Origin: Tetrapyrgos nigripes
Taxonomy: Eukaryota > Basidiomycota > Agaricomycetes > Agaricales > Campanellaceae
Direction: 5' to 3'
Length of the DNA stretch: 64,000 nucleotides
Assembly: GCA_013368315.1 (NCBI GenBank)
Contig: JAACJM010000099.1
Span: forward strand, 239,302 to 303,301
Under the pieces are notes generated by a model, which worked only from the letters and a program-made list of their open reading frames with translations, did no database searches and was not told where the DNA came from. Positions 44,860 to 55,840 of the stretch are shown piece after piece. Positions within the stretch are counted from its first letter, which is position 1. Each line of letters starts with the position of its first letter. The position numbers were made by a program, and so were the translations under genes.

Positions 44860-45614
44860 CCGGCCAATTCAATAGAAAGCTGTGCTCACAACCACGTGTA
44901 CCTGGTGTGCCTTCAACTTTTTTCTTCTTGTACTGGGGAAAGGTGCCACTGCTTCGCATGGCAAATTACGAGGCCCATTATTGGATAAATAAAATGGTTT
45001 CGTATGCAGTAAAAAATCAGATAGAGCCCAATATCTCAATGTAACAACGCCTTCAATTATAAATGACCTTGGATTGGGTGGAGGAAGCCATAGTGATTCA
45101 GAGAGCGGCTCTTGGTGACTTTCAATGGCTACTGAGGGAAGGAAAACGCGTCTGAAGCTCGTTGTGGTTGGGCCTGTAGTCGTCGACAGCGGAAAGGACT
45201 TGTGACGTACCCACATCGTATCAAGCGTCAGTTGAAATGGCAGTGTTCGGGCACTTCAGAGCGCTGAGGTGGCGTGTAAAAGTTAGAACCCGTGAGAACC
45301 TTTGGTACTCAATTGGGGGGTCGACATAAGTTAACTCAGCCTAAAGGGCCTCGTAAATCGATCTGTCTTGCCTCTGTCGTGTTTGCTTTCTTTCTGATAT
45401 CCTTCTTAGGGAGGATCCCAAAGTCAAAGGACTTTGGAAGAAGGAAAGGAAGAGAGCTACTGTAGCTGAAAAGCGGTGAGTATATGGTACCAGCTGGACG
45501 CTAAAATGTATGGCTAATGGTCTTAGTAGCCATGGACCCAGTCGTCCCCAACAAAATAACAGCCGAGCTCACCCAAATCCTTTCCAACTTGGTGCTCGGT
45601 GACAATGAGATTAG
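44860..45614 (+). pseudogene. Importin-beta (Kap121/IPO5-type) promoter and first exon, copy B
   Basis: The ATG at 45532 opens an N-terminus that includes AELTQILSNLVLGDNEI, matching copy A at 27,733 and the N-terminus of Kap121/importin-5. The match stops at the GAGATTAG just before the place where intron 1 begins in copy A. Upstream homology with copy A resumes on both sides of an insertion at about 44,931-45,395. The insertion begins with the dispersed hairpin repeat (44,932). Only about 30 codons of the gene survive, so it is a truncated copy. Confidence 0.7.
44932..44978 (+). repeat. Short dispersed hairpin repeat, copy 3
   Basis: ACTGGGGAAAGGTGCCACTG and then CTTCGCATGGCAAATTACG closely match 3,687-3,730. 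It marks the left edge of the insertion that splits importin copy B. Confidence 0.6.
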
Positions 45615-45619
45615 CACCC

Positions 45620-46254
45620 TGAGATGCAGCAATTTTGTAAAATACTAGGTTGTTCCTTAGTTAGCTTCATATAAAAAGCGACGGTTATTTCTACGCTCAC
45701 AACCAACTCCTTTTTATAAAAGCCCTGCCAAATATCCTAGGGCCAAGACAGAGACTCATATGACCGGTGCTTTGGACATCATCCTATGGACCGAGGTCCA
45801 TCTCTCGGACTCCCTTCCGAACTCGGCTTTAGCGTCGCAATTGGCTTGGACGGCCACTTTCCAAAACGAGTATCTCGTTAGTAGTTGCTACTTGCTTTAA
45901 TGTTTATGTACATATGCCTACATACATACCCATGATTATTGTAGTCTGCAGGCGGGTTTGGTTGGGCACAGATTAGGGCATGGACATAAATATATGGACT
46001 TGCTATCATTTTGTACATATCAGCACCCTATAGGGTACCAATATCTGTATACCAGTGGAGTGACCCCATAACCCATATAGGGACATTCACGGGTTGCGTC
46101 CGGCCTGGCTAGCTTGCGGCCATGTAGGTATATCGGTGGGGATTAGGACAGTGTGCTACCCATCAAGCGGCACCACTCGGCAAGCCGGAGTTAGCCCCAA
46201 AATGGGATACCGATTGCTTGACCATCGGGCCATCGTTTGATGCGATCTCTGACG
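45620..46254. other. No gene recognised
   Basis: The sequence between the importin fragment and the satellite has only short frames and no repeat match that I could find. Confidence 0.4.
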
Positions 46255-46640
46255 CGGACATAGGGCTCATAAGACCGTTCGCTTAATACAGACATACCGT
46301 CGGCTGAATGACGGCGATCTGCAGGGGATTGGCGCCATTTGGCATATATGTATATGATGGGGCATGATATATGTATATCATATATGGCAGTGTTTTTGGC
46401 CTTGACGGAGGGGTATGCACTAAGAGGGAGTATACTGTAGGCATAGCGCAATCCATAGAACTGTTCGCTTAGTCCAGATATACTGCCGGATGGAGGACGA
46501 CACGACATTGCAGCCCGTTGGCATATATGTATATGGTGTGCAATGACGTATATGTCATTGCTCACAATTAAGAGCGCCGGAAGCGCAAACAGTTCATGCG
46601 CGATCGAGGCCTTTGTGGCATATATGTATATAATACAGGC
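46255..46640. repeat. Two related ~185-bp repeats ahead of the satellite
   Basis: Copies starting near 46,271 and 46,456 share TTCGCTTA, a CAGA(C/T)ATAC block and GGCATATATGTATAT. A third GGCATATATGTATAT lies at about 46,617, at the border of the main array. The region is satellite-like and non-coding. Confidence 0.6.
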
Positions 46641-48420
46641 AGCGCAGTGACTACCCAAGGTTAAACCTGTAATCTTTAGTACCAATGACGAAATGCAAAG
46701 GGTTAGAATATATCTATATACGAGATAGATTTTGGTTGATGCTGGAGTGTGGATAGCCGGTATCCCTATATCGGCCCATGGGCCTATGTCGTCCGAGTAG
46801 TTTACAATACAGGCAGCCCAGTAGCCACCCAGGCGTGAGCATGTATTTTTTAGTAAGGAATACATGTATATAGTGGGATTGATGTATATATGAGATGGAT
46901 ACTGGTGGATGGGCGATGTGACAAGGCCAGTATCCCTATATCGGGCCATGAACGTATGTCTTCAAAGTGTATGTTATACAGGCAGCCCAGTGACCACCCA
47001 GGCCTGAGCCAGCTACTTTTTCCGTGAAAATGTCCAAAGCTATAAGCTAGGGATGATACATACATCGGATAGATATTTTTTGATGGTGCAATGTCCAATC
47101 GCCGGTATCCCTATACCGGCCCGGAGATCTATGTAGTCCGAGTAGTGTGTTATACAGGCAGCCAGTGACTAGTGAAGCCCGAAGCCTGAGCCTGCAATGT
47201 TCAGCAATATGTATACAGTTAAAGTTTAGTGACTGGATTTATATAGTTTGGATTGATATATTTATGGTGCAATGCAAATACCCGGTATCCCTATACCGGC
47301 CTATGGAAGTATGTCGTCCAAGTGTGTGGTATACAGGAATCCGAGTGACCACCCAAGCCTGAGCCTTAGCCTGTGACTCTTCCTGATAATGACCAGATGT
47401 ATATATGGGTGATCTATCCGTTAGATAGATATTCGTTGATGGTGCAGTGTAATGGCCGGTATCCCTATACCGGCCAATGAACATATGTCACTCAAGTGTG
47501 TGTTATACATGCGGCCCAGTGACCACCCAAGTCTGAGCATGAACCTGTGACTCTCCCTGATAATGACCAGATGTATATAGATATGGGTGTTATATCCGTT
47601 AGATAGATATTTGATGGTGCAATGTGTCATGGCCGGTATCCCTATACTGGCCAATGAACGTATGTCGTCCAAGTGTGTGTTATACATGCGGCCCAGTGAC
47701 CACCCAAGCCTGAGCATGAACCTGTGACTCTCCTTGATAATGACCAGATGTATATAGCTATGGGTGATATATCCGTTAGATAGATATTCGTTGATGGTGC
47801 AATATGTAATGACCGGTATCCCCATACCGGGCCATGAACGTATGTCGCGCAAGTGTGTGTCATACATGCCGCCCAGTGACCACCCAAGCCTGAGCATGAC
47901 CCTTTAACTCTTCCTGACAATGATGAGATTTCTCTAACTACGGGGGATCTATCCGTTGAATAGATATTTGATGGTGCAATGTGCAATGGCCGGTATCCCT
48001 ATACCGGGCGACAGATGTATGTCGCCCAAGTGTGAGTTGTACAGGTGGCCCAATGACCACCCAAGCCTGAGCCTGAGTGTTTAGCTCTCCCTGATAATGA
48101 CGAGATGTATATAGCCATGGGTGTTATATCCGTTAGATAGATATTCGTTGATGGTGCAATGTCCATTGGCCGGTGTCCTTATACCGGACTATGGGTGTAT
48201 GTCGTGCAAGTGTGTGTTATGCAGGCAGCCCAGTGACAACCCAAGACTGAGCCTTACCTTTCGTGATAGTGACGAGATGTATATAGCTAGGGTTAATATG
48301 TACCTCGGATACATATCTGTTGATGGTGCAATGTCAAATGGCCGGTATCCCTACTCCGGACCAAGGATCTACGTTGTCCGAGTAGTGTGTGATGTGAAAT
48401 GGTCTAAGTAGTATACATAG
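46640..48420. repeat. Satellite array, ten units of 170-180 bp
   Basis: Copies of CCGGTATCCCTAT start at 46757, 46927, 47102, 47282, 47456, 47633, 47813, 47990, 48170 and 48342, so spacing is 170-180 bp. Each unit carries a palindrome CCGGTATCCCTATACCGG (arms CCGGTAT/ATACCGG, loop CCCT), then TATGTCGTCC, a GTGTGTTATACA block, CAGTGACCACCCAAGCCTGA and TATCCGTTAGATAGATA. Central units are the most alike; outer units are diverged. Minus-strand frames across it are repetitive and are not genes, because unit lengths are not multiples of three. Confidence 0.92.
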
Positions 48421-48549
48421 TAACATTGTGCTTCCACCTTAAGAACAGTAGCGATCCAGTCACATCTGCAATTGCCCATAGTCACTGCCAGTTATACTAG
48501 TCTAAACCTACCGATGTTCCATTTCAGATATCCTGGTAATGTACATAAC

Positions 48550-48601
48550 CAAGTTAGACTGGCGACTCGGACATACGTGTCTCAGCCGCAAGTCTAACTT
48601 G
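48550..48601. other. 11-bp inverted repeat (potential hairpin)
   Basis: CAAGTTAGACT and its exact reverse complement AGTCTAACTTG are separated by 30 bp. It lies between the satellite and the CACTA element. No function is assigned. Confidence 0.4.
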
Positions 48602-48947
48602 TGCCGCGCCCGTTGGGTCAATATCATGGGCAATTAACGTTGTATTTGATCAATCCTTCCATGCCGACCTAAGCTGGCCTAAGCGGTTTGTAGTTGCACG
48701 CATGGAGCAATCACTGTGGAGTTAGCATAGCATGAAATTTAGTCTATCGTAGAATGATGGGGCAGATCAGTCTATGATTAAAGACATGCTATCTCGTAGA
48801 CTAGAAAGTAACCAGTCAAGTATCCAAACATAGGTTGAAAAGTAAACTAGTAAGTAGTCTACGCAACGAAAGAGTAATGAACTGAGAAATCAGCCTTCAG
48901 TAGAATGATTTTTAGTAGTCTGTCCTAATTACAAAAACTACTGTCAT

Positions 48948-51900
48948 TCAGTCATCTGAGTCCGTATATAAAGTCCTCCTGAGTGTGCCACTACGGTCCA
49001 ACAATGCCCAACCTGCCTTATTCCTATCCCTGACCCTACCCATGAGAGATTGGATGCTTTCAATACCAATAACGTCCAATGCACCAAACCCAGAATAGAA
49101 GTGCATGTCCATACCGATATCGCGGAGAGGCTGCTTCTTGTCCAATTTACAGGTACGGATCGCTGCAAGGCAGATCTCTTCTCCAGAAGTCAGTTTGAGC
49201 GCCTGATAGGCTGCCTGTTCGGTAAAACGAACTACGATGATCCGTTCCAGCTGACCGTAAAAGTCCTGAAGGACTAGCTTTTGCCGACGGTTATTCATCC
49301 TAGCGTGTAAATCTACATATGCCTGATACTGGACAGAAAGATGTCAGCTAAGAAAAATTGACAAGGTTTAACAAAGCAGCTCTCACTTACACGTATAAAG
49401 GTCGCATCCCTCGAATCTTCTTGAGCTATGCCACCTACACATGAAGCCCGAATAGTTTCGCCTTCCTCTGAGTCAACTTGACACACACAGCCCCAGATTT
49501 CAACATGAGCTGACTTGAAATGCTGTCTGACCACCCCAATTGGGATTCTCTTCTTCTTCTGGCAGGGTGTGTGTTCGGTATTTAATGGGGTGACGAGTGC
49601 TGCACAGATACTGGTAACCAAGCCTGCAGACAGGTGTCCATCAGGTGACTGTGCCTTCGGAGGACAGAGAAGGTAGTCGGGAGCTGGAATCAAGTTGGTG
49701 ATAAGTCAGTTGAAAGAGCTATTGAGTTCGGAGCAGAGGACTCACTGGAGAAAAGCTCTGATGAGCCTTGTGGTGGATTGACTTTCGACAGCCCTAGCTT
49801 CAGCTCCTCAATAACATCATAACGCAATTTGATTTGCATAAGCTGTGCAGTCTCAAGCACGTAACGATCCAGTGAATGATATGGAAAACGCCGACTTCGG
49901 ATAGCTGGCTGAAGAGACCCGCAATAATGTTCCATAGGGAAGGCCCAGTAGCACCACACGGGTCCCATAGTCTCAATGCTATCCGCAATGTGAAGAAGCG
50001 CATGAATCGTGAGTGGACAAGCCGAGACGCGCTCTGGTGAGTATTGATAATAATACCTGTGGAGTCATCTGTTTTAGCCAACGAAGACATTGATGCAAGT
50101 ACGACGTCACTCACTTCTCATATTTCTGCACCCATTCCACGAAGCCCTGTTGGATCTCGTTGACTTCCTCCGTAGTAATCTCAAATTGAAGGCATTTGTT
50201 CAAGAGTTTGACGAGAAGTATGAAATGGTTGTAAAACTTCCTGCTGAGACGCTTGCGCAGAAGAACTGGCCCAAGGTACATTGTCCAGAAGGACCACATC
50301 TCTGCGTTGATGGTAGTTTTGTCGTTTGCGACATCAGGTACCCGTGCACCAAATGTAGAAGGGATGGTAGCACCTGACACCGCCGTTTCTGCGCCGATAG
50401 CCTCCCAAATAGCCTTCTCTATGGTGTAGTTCTCGGACCCATCGTCAAGGCCTTTGAACTGGCCAGTCCAGTGGAGAACAAGGTTCTTGACGAGGTTCTC
50501 CCATATGAGGTGCATAAAGTCGTAAGGGAAGGATGTCGGAAAAATGAGAGAGTCGAGAAATGATAACGCTGGGATTTCCTTGATACCGTATTGCTGAGCA
50601 AGACGTTCCGCCTGTGCGTTGGTAGGAGCAGCCTGCACTTCAGCTGCCTGAGTGAGAAGGTTGTCGTGGGTACGCATAGGAAGATTTGTAGGATCATACA
50701 CCCTAATCCTGTCGTCTTCGTCAATCCATGCCCGGTTGAGAGGGACATAGTTGGTTCGGGAATCATTGGGGCCAACCACACCAACGATAGAGCACATGCG
50801 ACATGGAGATTTCGCGTTGTGACCCTTCATATGCATTAACATCGATACAGCCGGAATATCACCAAAGACTGCAATCAGGTATGCTCGCAGTGGAAAAATG
50901 ACATTGTTAACCACGTCGTAAGAGCGTACACCATGAGCCAGGAGGGATGTTTCCTCTAGAAGGGGCCATAGGAAAGAGTCGATGTCGTGAGGCTTCTTGG
51001 GGCCCGGTATTACACCGAGAGAAAGGATGTTTTCGAGGTGGAAACGAATATCAGGATGAAGATTGTAGTTGAATAGAATTAACGGCCAGGCTGTCTTTTT
51101 TCGTCGTTTGTGTGGTGCAAAGCCATCAGTCGAGAGTCCAAGAGCAATGTCACGGGGATCCTCGAAATACTTGTGATGGAGGGACTGGCCATTAATGTGG
51201 ACGTGGCGTCTGCGCAGTTTTCGATATGTTGTACCATCAAAAATGTCGCTGAGATGGCCGGCCCTGTGCGTGTGCTCCTTCGCTCGGTACTCCATCTTCT
51301 TCGTCATTTCCTGGCTCCGAGTGAATGCCGTGAGTCGTGGAATGAGTGGAATGTAGGTAAATTGTTTTCGTGATTTGCCGTTGGAACGAAATCGGTTTTT
51401 GGTGCAATAAGGACAGGCATCAAGGTCAGCATGTCGTCCGGTATATACACAGCAGGAATTGGGGCAGCAGTCGAAAAGACGGGGCTCTACACCGGTGAGG
51501 GCATTGACCCGTGACCGTATCCTATCCAGCTTAGGTAGAGGAAGCTGAGAAGGATGCCGAGGAAAGGCATAAGGGGTTTTCGCAAAGGCGCGGTCAGTGG
51601 TGTGTGTCGTGAGCTTGTAGGCAAAAGCTTGACATATTGCGAGGTCATATTCACCGAGAGTAGCTGTAAAAAAAATCTTAGAAGGTCTATAAAGTACATT
51701 AATGGAGCATGGACATACCTCCTGCCGCCTCCTGCTCGTAAGATGCCCCAAACTGCTCTTCTGCAGAGAGGTTACCATGTCGAGCACAGTGCTGTTGTAT
51801 GAATGTGTCCCAATCAAAATCCTCTTCTTTGTCTCCTTGACTACTCTCATCCTCATCATCCAGCTCCAGGGAAGTCCAGTTTTCGGCATCCATCAAGTCC

Positions 51901-52181
51901 TCTTCATCGTCAACATCTTCAACCCAAGCCCGGATGTTTCGCAGTCCACCACCAGTAAAGCTGCCTTGGCCAGATGAAGAAGGCTCTTCTCCCATAGGCG
52001 GCTCATCCCAAGACATATCTCCAAGGTTGTCATCATGGCGAGTGTACGGTGTGGAAGTAGACGAGTTCAGAATAGAGGGAGTTGGGTATGGGTTAAATAA
52101 GAAAGCGCGGTGCTGGTTTGCACGCCTTTGACTGATATATTCCCTGCAATGTTCACACCATTGCTTTCGGGAGCCAGGCAT
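48948..52181 (-). CDS. tnp2: tnp2-family CACTA transposase (998 aa)
   Basis: Five exons join in phase: 52181-51719, 51663-50115, 50056-49746, 49683-49391 and 49328-48948; introns are 55-63 bp GT-AG. The start at 52181 gives a short CxxC...H zinc-binding N-terminus (Cys9, Cys12, His24), then an acidic linker to about residue 150. The tnp2 core follows: LFDCCPNSCCVYTG, CPYC, a GLSTDGF segment, a KPHDIDSFLWPL block, MLMHMKGHNAKSPCRMC and FPYDFMHLIWENL. A conserved YYYQYSPERV...CPLTIHALLHIAD stretch begins exon 3, followed by GPVWCYWAFPMEHYCG. Tnp2 enzymes cut and paste CACTA elements using the CACTG ends. The frame has no stops or shifts, so activity is plausible. A divergent partner starts 140 bp upstream. 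Confidence 0.92.
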
Positions 52182-52321
52182 GTCGAAATGAAGGATGTGT
52201 ACAAGAGGAGGACGCAGGCGAAGGACTTGGAAGAAAATAAACGTAATCACATGACTGGACTACCAAAATTTTTTGTTGCCAACGCTCCCAACGTCGTTCT
52301 GTTGTCATTACCCTCACCACC
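52182..52321. promoter_or_regulatory. 140-bp divergent intergenic region of the CACTA element
   Basis: The two CACTA genes start 140 bp apart and point away from each other, so this must hold both promoters and 5' UTRs. The accessory ATG has a good context (CACCATGG). No TATA box was convincing. Confidence 0.6.
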
Positions 52322-53843
52322 ATGGCGGCAACCACCAGAAATACTCAAACTACCATGTCTTCTGTTCCTCCAAAAACTCCAATAACGTCTCATGTAGGCA
52401 CTACCACGCCTAGCAAACATAACCCAACGAGCAGCTCAACAGGAAGAAAAAAGGGCATCAACGGATCCTCCAGTCGCAGGACAACAAATGAAAACGATCG
52501 GAGCCCTCTGGCAGTAGGGGTCAATGCCAACGCTGAACAGCTGACATACGAAGAACTGCTGAAAAAAAACCAGGAAATGGAAAGTGAGTACCGGTAAATT
52601 TTGAAATACTTAGGAAACACTTACTGAAGTCCTATCCCTTCAACAGAAGCCCTCAAGAAAGCCAAGAACTCAGAGAACCGTTCCCGTCGTCAACAAAAGG
52701 ACAATAACAACGATGATGAGGTACAGGAAGCCGATAGCCCCCGTCCCCAACCGACACCACAACCGGCACCACGTCCAACGACTAAACAAACCACTTCAGC
52801 GGGACAAGCCTCTCAAACTGCCGCTGACTCTCGAAGAGGTGCAGCACCAACCTCCGAACACGATATTCATGAAGAAGAGATGTCAACTTCCCCTCAATCC
52901 AAAACCAGACACGAAGACAGTAATCATGGTCAAAAGGATAACAGCAGTGAGAGTCCTGATGGAGCAGGGCAGCCTGGGGAAGATGAGTTGGTTACTAAGC
53001 TAAGAGGTAAGTCATACCGTACCTTGTAGGAACCGTGTTGACCCTATTACCTGGACCAGCCGAACTCGCTCAAACAAAAGCAACAAACGCCGAGTTGCAA
53101 TGGAAACTTGGTGAAAACCAGGCTACCCAGCAGGAAATTCCACGACCTTCGGGTTCAAGCTGGAATATCTTCAAGGAAATGGGATTAGATGGAGAGAAAG
53201 TGAGATATAACGCAATAGTTGTGAGTAATTGCTACTCACTGGTTTATTTCACTGACATTTCCATCTAGAGCAGTGCTCATCAACTCTTCTACAAAAGTGG
53301 GATGGATATCATGACACCATGGAACGAACAGCCTGTGGCCGACAGAGCAACATACCAAGACGCAGTGAGTAACTGTGAAGTCGCAATCAGCTAAAAATAC
53401 TCACAAAGCTCCAGATGCGTAAACGGCACCCTATTCTCAACTGTTTTATCGGGGACTGGGCCACAATCGCCATCGTCAAACAATTTCTCAGTAACCAGCG
53501 TGCAAAGCGGTACAACACTGGCACTGCAACCCCACCCGCAAAATACACTTATTTGAAGGCAAATGCTGCCAAACGCAACCGCTCGAGCCAACAAAAATCC
53601 ACCGCCACCAATCCTACCAGTACCCGCAAACGCAAATCTTCATCTACCAGCCAATCACGAAAACGCCTGAGACGTGATGCAGAGTCATCTGGCCATGACT
53701 CTAATGATGACGATGAAGAGGATGGGGAAGCAGAGGAGGAGGAGGAGGAGGAGGAGGAGAACTCTGCCAGCAGAAAGGGAAAGCAGCGTGCTGACGAGGA
53801 CGAACAGAAGGAATGGTCGCAGTCGGAGGATGAGAGTTGTTGA
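52322..53843 (+). CDS. CACTA accessory protein, basic/acidic, putative DNA-binding (435 aa)
   Basis: Five exons join in phase: 52322-52583, 52647-53006, 53060-53220, 53269-53364 and 53415-53843. The first 190 residues are disordered, rich in Ser, Thr, Gln, Pro and charged residues. Then comes a conserved block (about 220-330): WNIFKEMGL, VRYNAIV, a GMDIMTPW stretch, HPILNCFIGDWATI and KQFLSNQRAKRYNTG. From memory, this W..(+)MGL...Y.AI...NDWAT...(Y/F)(L/I)...R pattern is common in agaricomycete transposon-linked ORFs. A basic cluster (KRKSSSTSQSRKRLRR) and a long acidic tail follow. By position it resembles the second gene of CACTA elements, which binds the ends; that role is inferred. The GAG/GGA run at 53,728-53,760 makes shadow frames. 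Confidence 0.75.
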
Positions 53844-54261
53844 GCACGTTGTTTTGACAGCCGCTCCCACGTCAACGGCGTTCTAGTAATAGCGTAACAT
53901 TTTTACTTATCACTCTTAGTATACTAATTACCATGTCTCCTAATTAATCGTCTCCCAACGGACAGCGAGCGTAACATTCGAATCAGCCATTCTCTTATAG
54001 GCTTGAAAATAGCCACCAGACTACTCATATAAAGGCTATCGTTGAATGAAAAATTAAGCTGCCATTGACTGAATAACAGTCTATTGCGCAGTGATTCTTG
54101 AAATTGGCCATAGGCTGATGTGCGTCTCATATAGTGTAGATTGTAACCTAACATTTAGAATGATACATAACCTATGAGTAAGCTATCGTAGAGTAGAAAG
54201 TAGTCTACTACAGCTTGATTGCATAGCGTGAAAAAAATGCTATGCTATCGGCACAGTGAAT

Positions 54262-54611
54262 CTCGGATCTGTATACATATGTGCGGTTGATAGCACTCTC
54301 TTACTCCAGGTCCTGCAGTGATGGTCCGACTCCGCTCAGCCACGCGTCTCGTATGTCATTTACGTCGACCATTAGGCTATGCCAAGTCCGCGTGAGGACT
54401 GAGGACCCGACTGGGCTAGGAAGAGCACGGTTTTGCGTCTGATCGTCTCACCCAATTTTCCTTGAAATTAGCCATCACCTCTAGATCACGCTTTGGCTCT
54501 TGCCTTCCACCCACATCGACGCTATCGCCAGATGACTCCCGAGGTGGTCTCCTCTCTTGATTGACTTTTCCCCCCACACTTACCTCGTTTTAGGATTCCC
54601 TTCAAGACTCT
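54262..54611. other. Gap between the CACTA element and the KDZ cluster
   Basis: No repeat end or gene is recognised. It presumably holds the promoter of the small gene at 54,612. Confidence 0.4.
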
Positions 54612-55546
54612 ATGTCAGGCACAGAACCAGGATCTGCCCCCTCACCTTGCCACCGCGTGGGCCGGGACAGCTGGTCCAAAGATGAAAGCCAAGATGAAAG
54701 CAAAACCCAGGAATATCGTCTCCTTGTTGAACAGGCCTTTGTGCTACCACAGGATCCAGATGGGTGCAGCGGTGATTGGAGCTGGGTCTACAAAGCAGAA
54801 GAGCCACCGTACTATTGGTGATCGTCGTCACACATATATGCTTACCACTACTTACCGTTTCTCAGGCAGGACCAAATCGAACCTCGTGGAGGTCTTCCCC
54901 TTCTCATACTGCCAACAGACCGTCAAGCCTGTAAGGATGTCATGTTCAGCAAACGATGGATCCTCTCAGGATGGGGTTCTTCGTATGCCCGAGAAGACGA
55001 GATTGAATTGAACCATCACTTGGAGGCATTTCGAGCATCTATAACCGGGCGAGTAGGCTTGTCCTGTGGCTCTTTGACCTGGGAAGATCCTCCCTTTGGT
55101 TTTGACAAGGAGGATGAGTACATGCTGGCTGAGCTTACCGACGAAGCCTGGGTGGCAGAACAAGGTATGTGTATGCTTCTCGCTGACACCGCTCTGATAA
55201 AAACCAGCAATACATAGTTCGCCGATGTCACGACAGGGATCCCACCAACATTATGTTCCCAATCATATCGGGAGTCGATATGATACGACGCCGTACGGCT
55301 GCAGCTGATGAGATCCGGTCGGTCCATGGCCAGCTCACCCGTAGCCGTCGTCGAGTATACGAGATGAGCAAGGCATGGTGGTATCTACAAGATCTTCAAT
55401 TGGACACCATTCGCAATAACTTACGCTATGAGGTTATGGAAGAGAATGACCGTCGTCTCTTACTTCAAAAGCGGTATCAGGCTCTGGACCGGAAGTACAC
55501 ACACCTATGCTACCTCTCAGGTATTACCGCCTTGTATAGCGATTAG
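54612..55546 (+). CDS. KDZ-flanking coiled-coil protein A (277 aa)
   Basis: Three exons join in phase: 54612-54817, 54866-55164 and 55218-55546. The N-terminal 60 residues are polar. A conserved-looking middle has LTWEDPP, then LTDEAWVAEQ, and VRRCHDRDP directly after intron 2. The C-terminal 90 residues are strongly helical and charged (coiled coil), with RSVHGQLTRSRRRVYEMSKA and later heptads. The protein is related to the one at 62,725-63,702: same WWDPP-like block, the same intron position just before RCH, and a helical tail. I do not recognise the family. Its place next to a KDZ transposase suggests element cargo. The exact ATG could be further upstream. Confidence 0.65.
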
Positions 55547-55840
55547 GTTAAATCTTGTAATCCGTAACTATCTGAACATGGCTGTCCCGCATAGATATAT
55601 TGTGCTCATAGGCATACGTCCCTCTGCTAGGTACGAACACAGGACAAAGACGTCGAATCTTTGTCAATTGAATTTGTGTCCAGTATAGGTATATAACTCG
55701 CTTACAGGTTTAGTGCTAGAACAGGGGATCTATACAGACATACACGTGCATACACTCTATCAATGCCATTCAGTAGTATGTCACCTATATATTGGTAGCA
55801 ACTATATAGCAGATCACTATGTATAGAAAACCCTGATCAA
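55547..55840. other. Convergent gap between protein A and the KDZ transposase gene
   Basis: Protein A and the KDZ gene converge here. No gene or repeat is seen; it presumably contains both 3' UTRs. Confidence 0.4.

Larger units (their letters stand above)
48712..54258. mobile_element. Complete CACTA (EnSpm) transposon, 5.55 kb
   Basis: The ends are CACTGTGGAGTTAGCATAG on the left and, inverted, CACTGTGCCGATAGCATAG on the right: 19 of 22 positions agree. The 3-bp target duplication AAT is exact (48709-48711 and 54259-54261). Subterminal sequence on both sides repeats CTATCGTAGA and GTAGTCTAC motifs, likely transposase-binding sites. Inside are two divergent genes, a tnp2 transposase and an accessory protein, both with open frames. 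Ends, duplication and genes all agree, so the element may be young and autonomous. Confidence 0.92.

Noticed and set aside
46640..48420. CRISPR-like array or a repeat protein on the minus strand
   Set aside because: Units are 170-180 bp with no short repeat/unique spacer pattern, the DNA is fungal, and unit length is not a multiple of three, so the long frames are translations of satellite DNA.
53549..53886. ORFs overlapping the accessory gene's acidic tail
   Set aside because: They are shadow frames of the GAG repeat (Ser or Arg runs) inside a well-supported exon.
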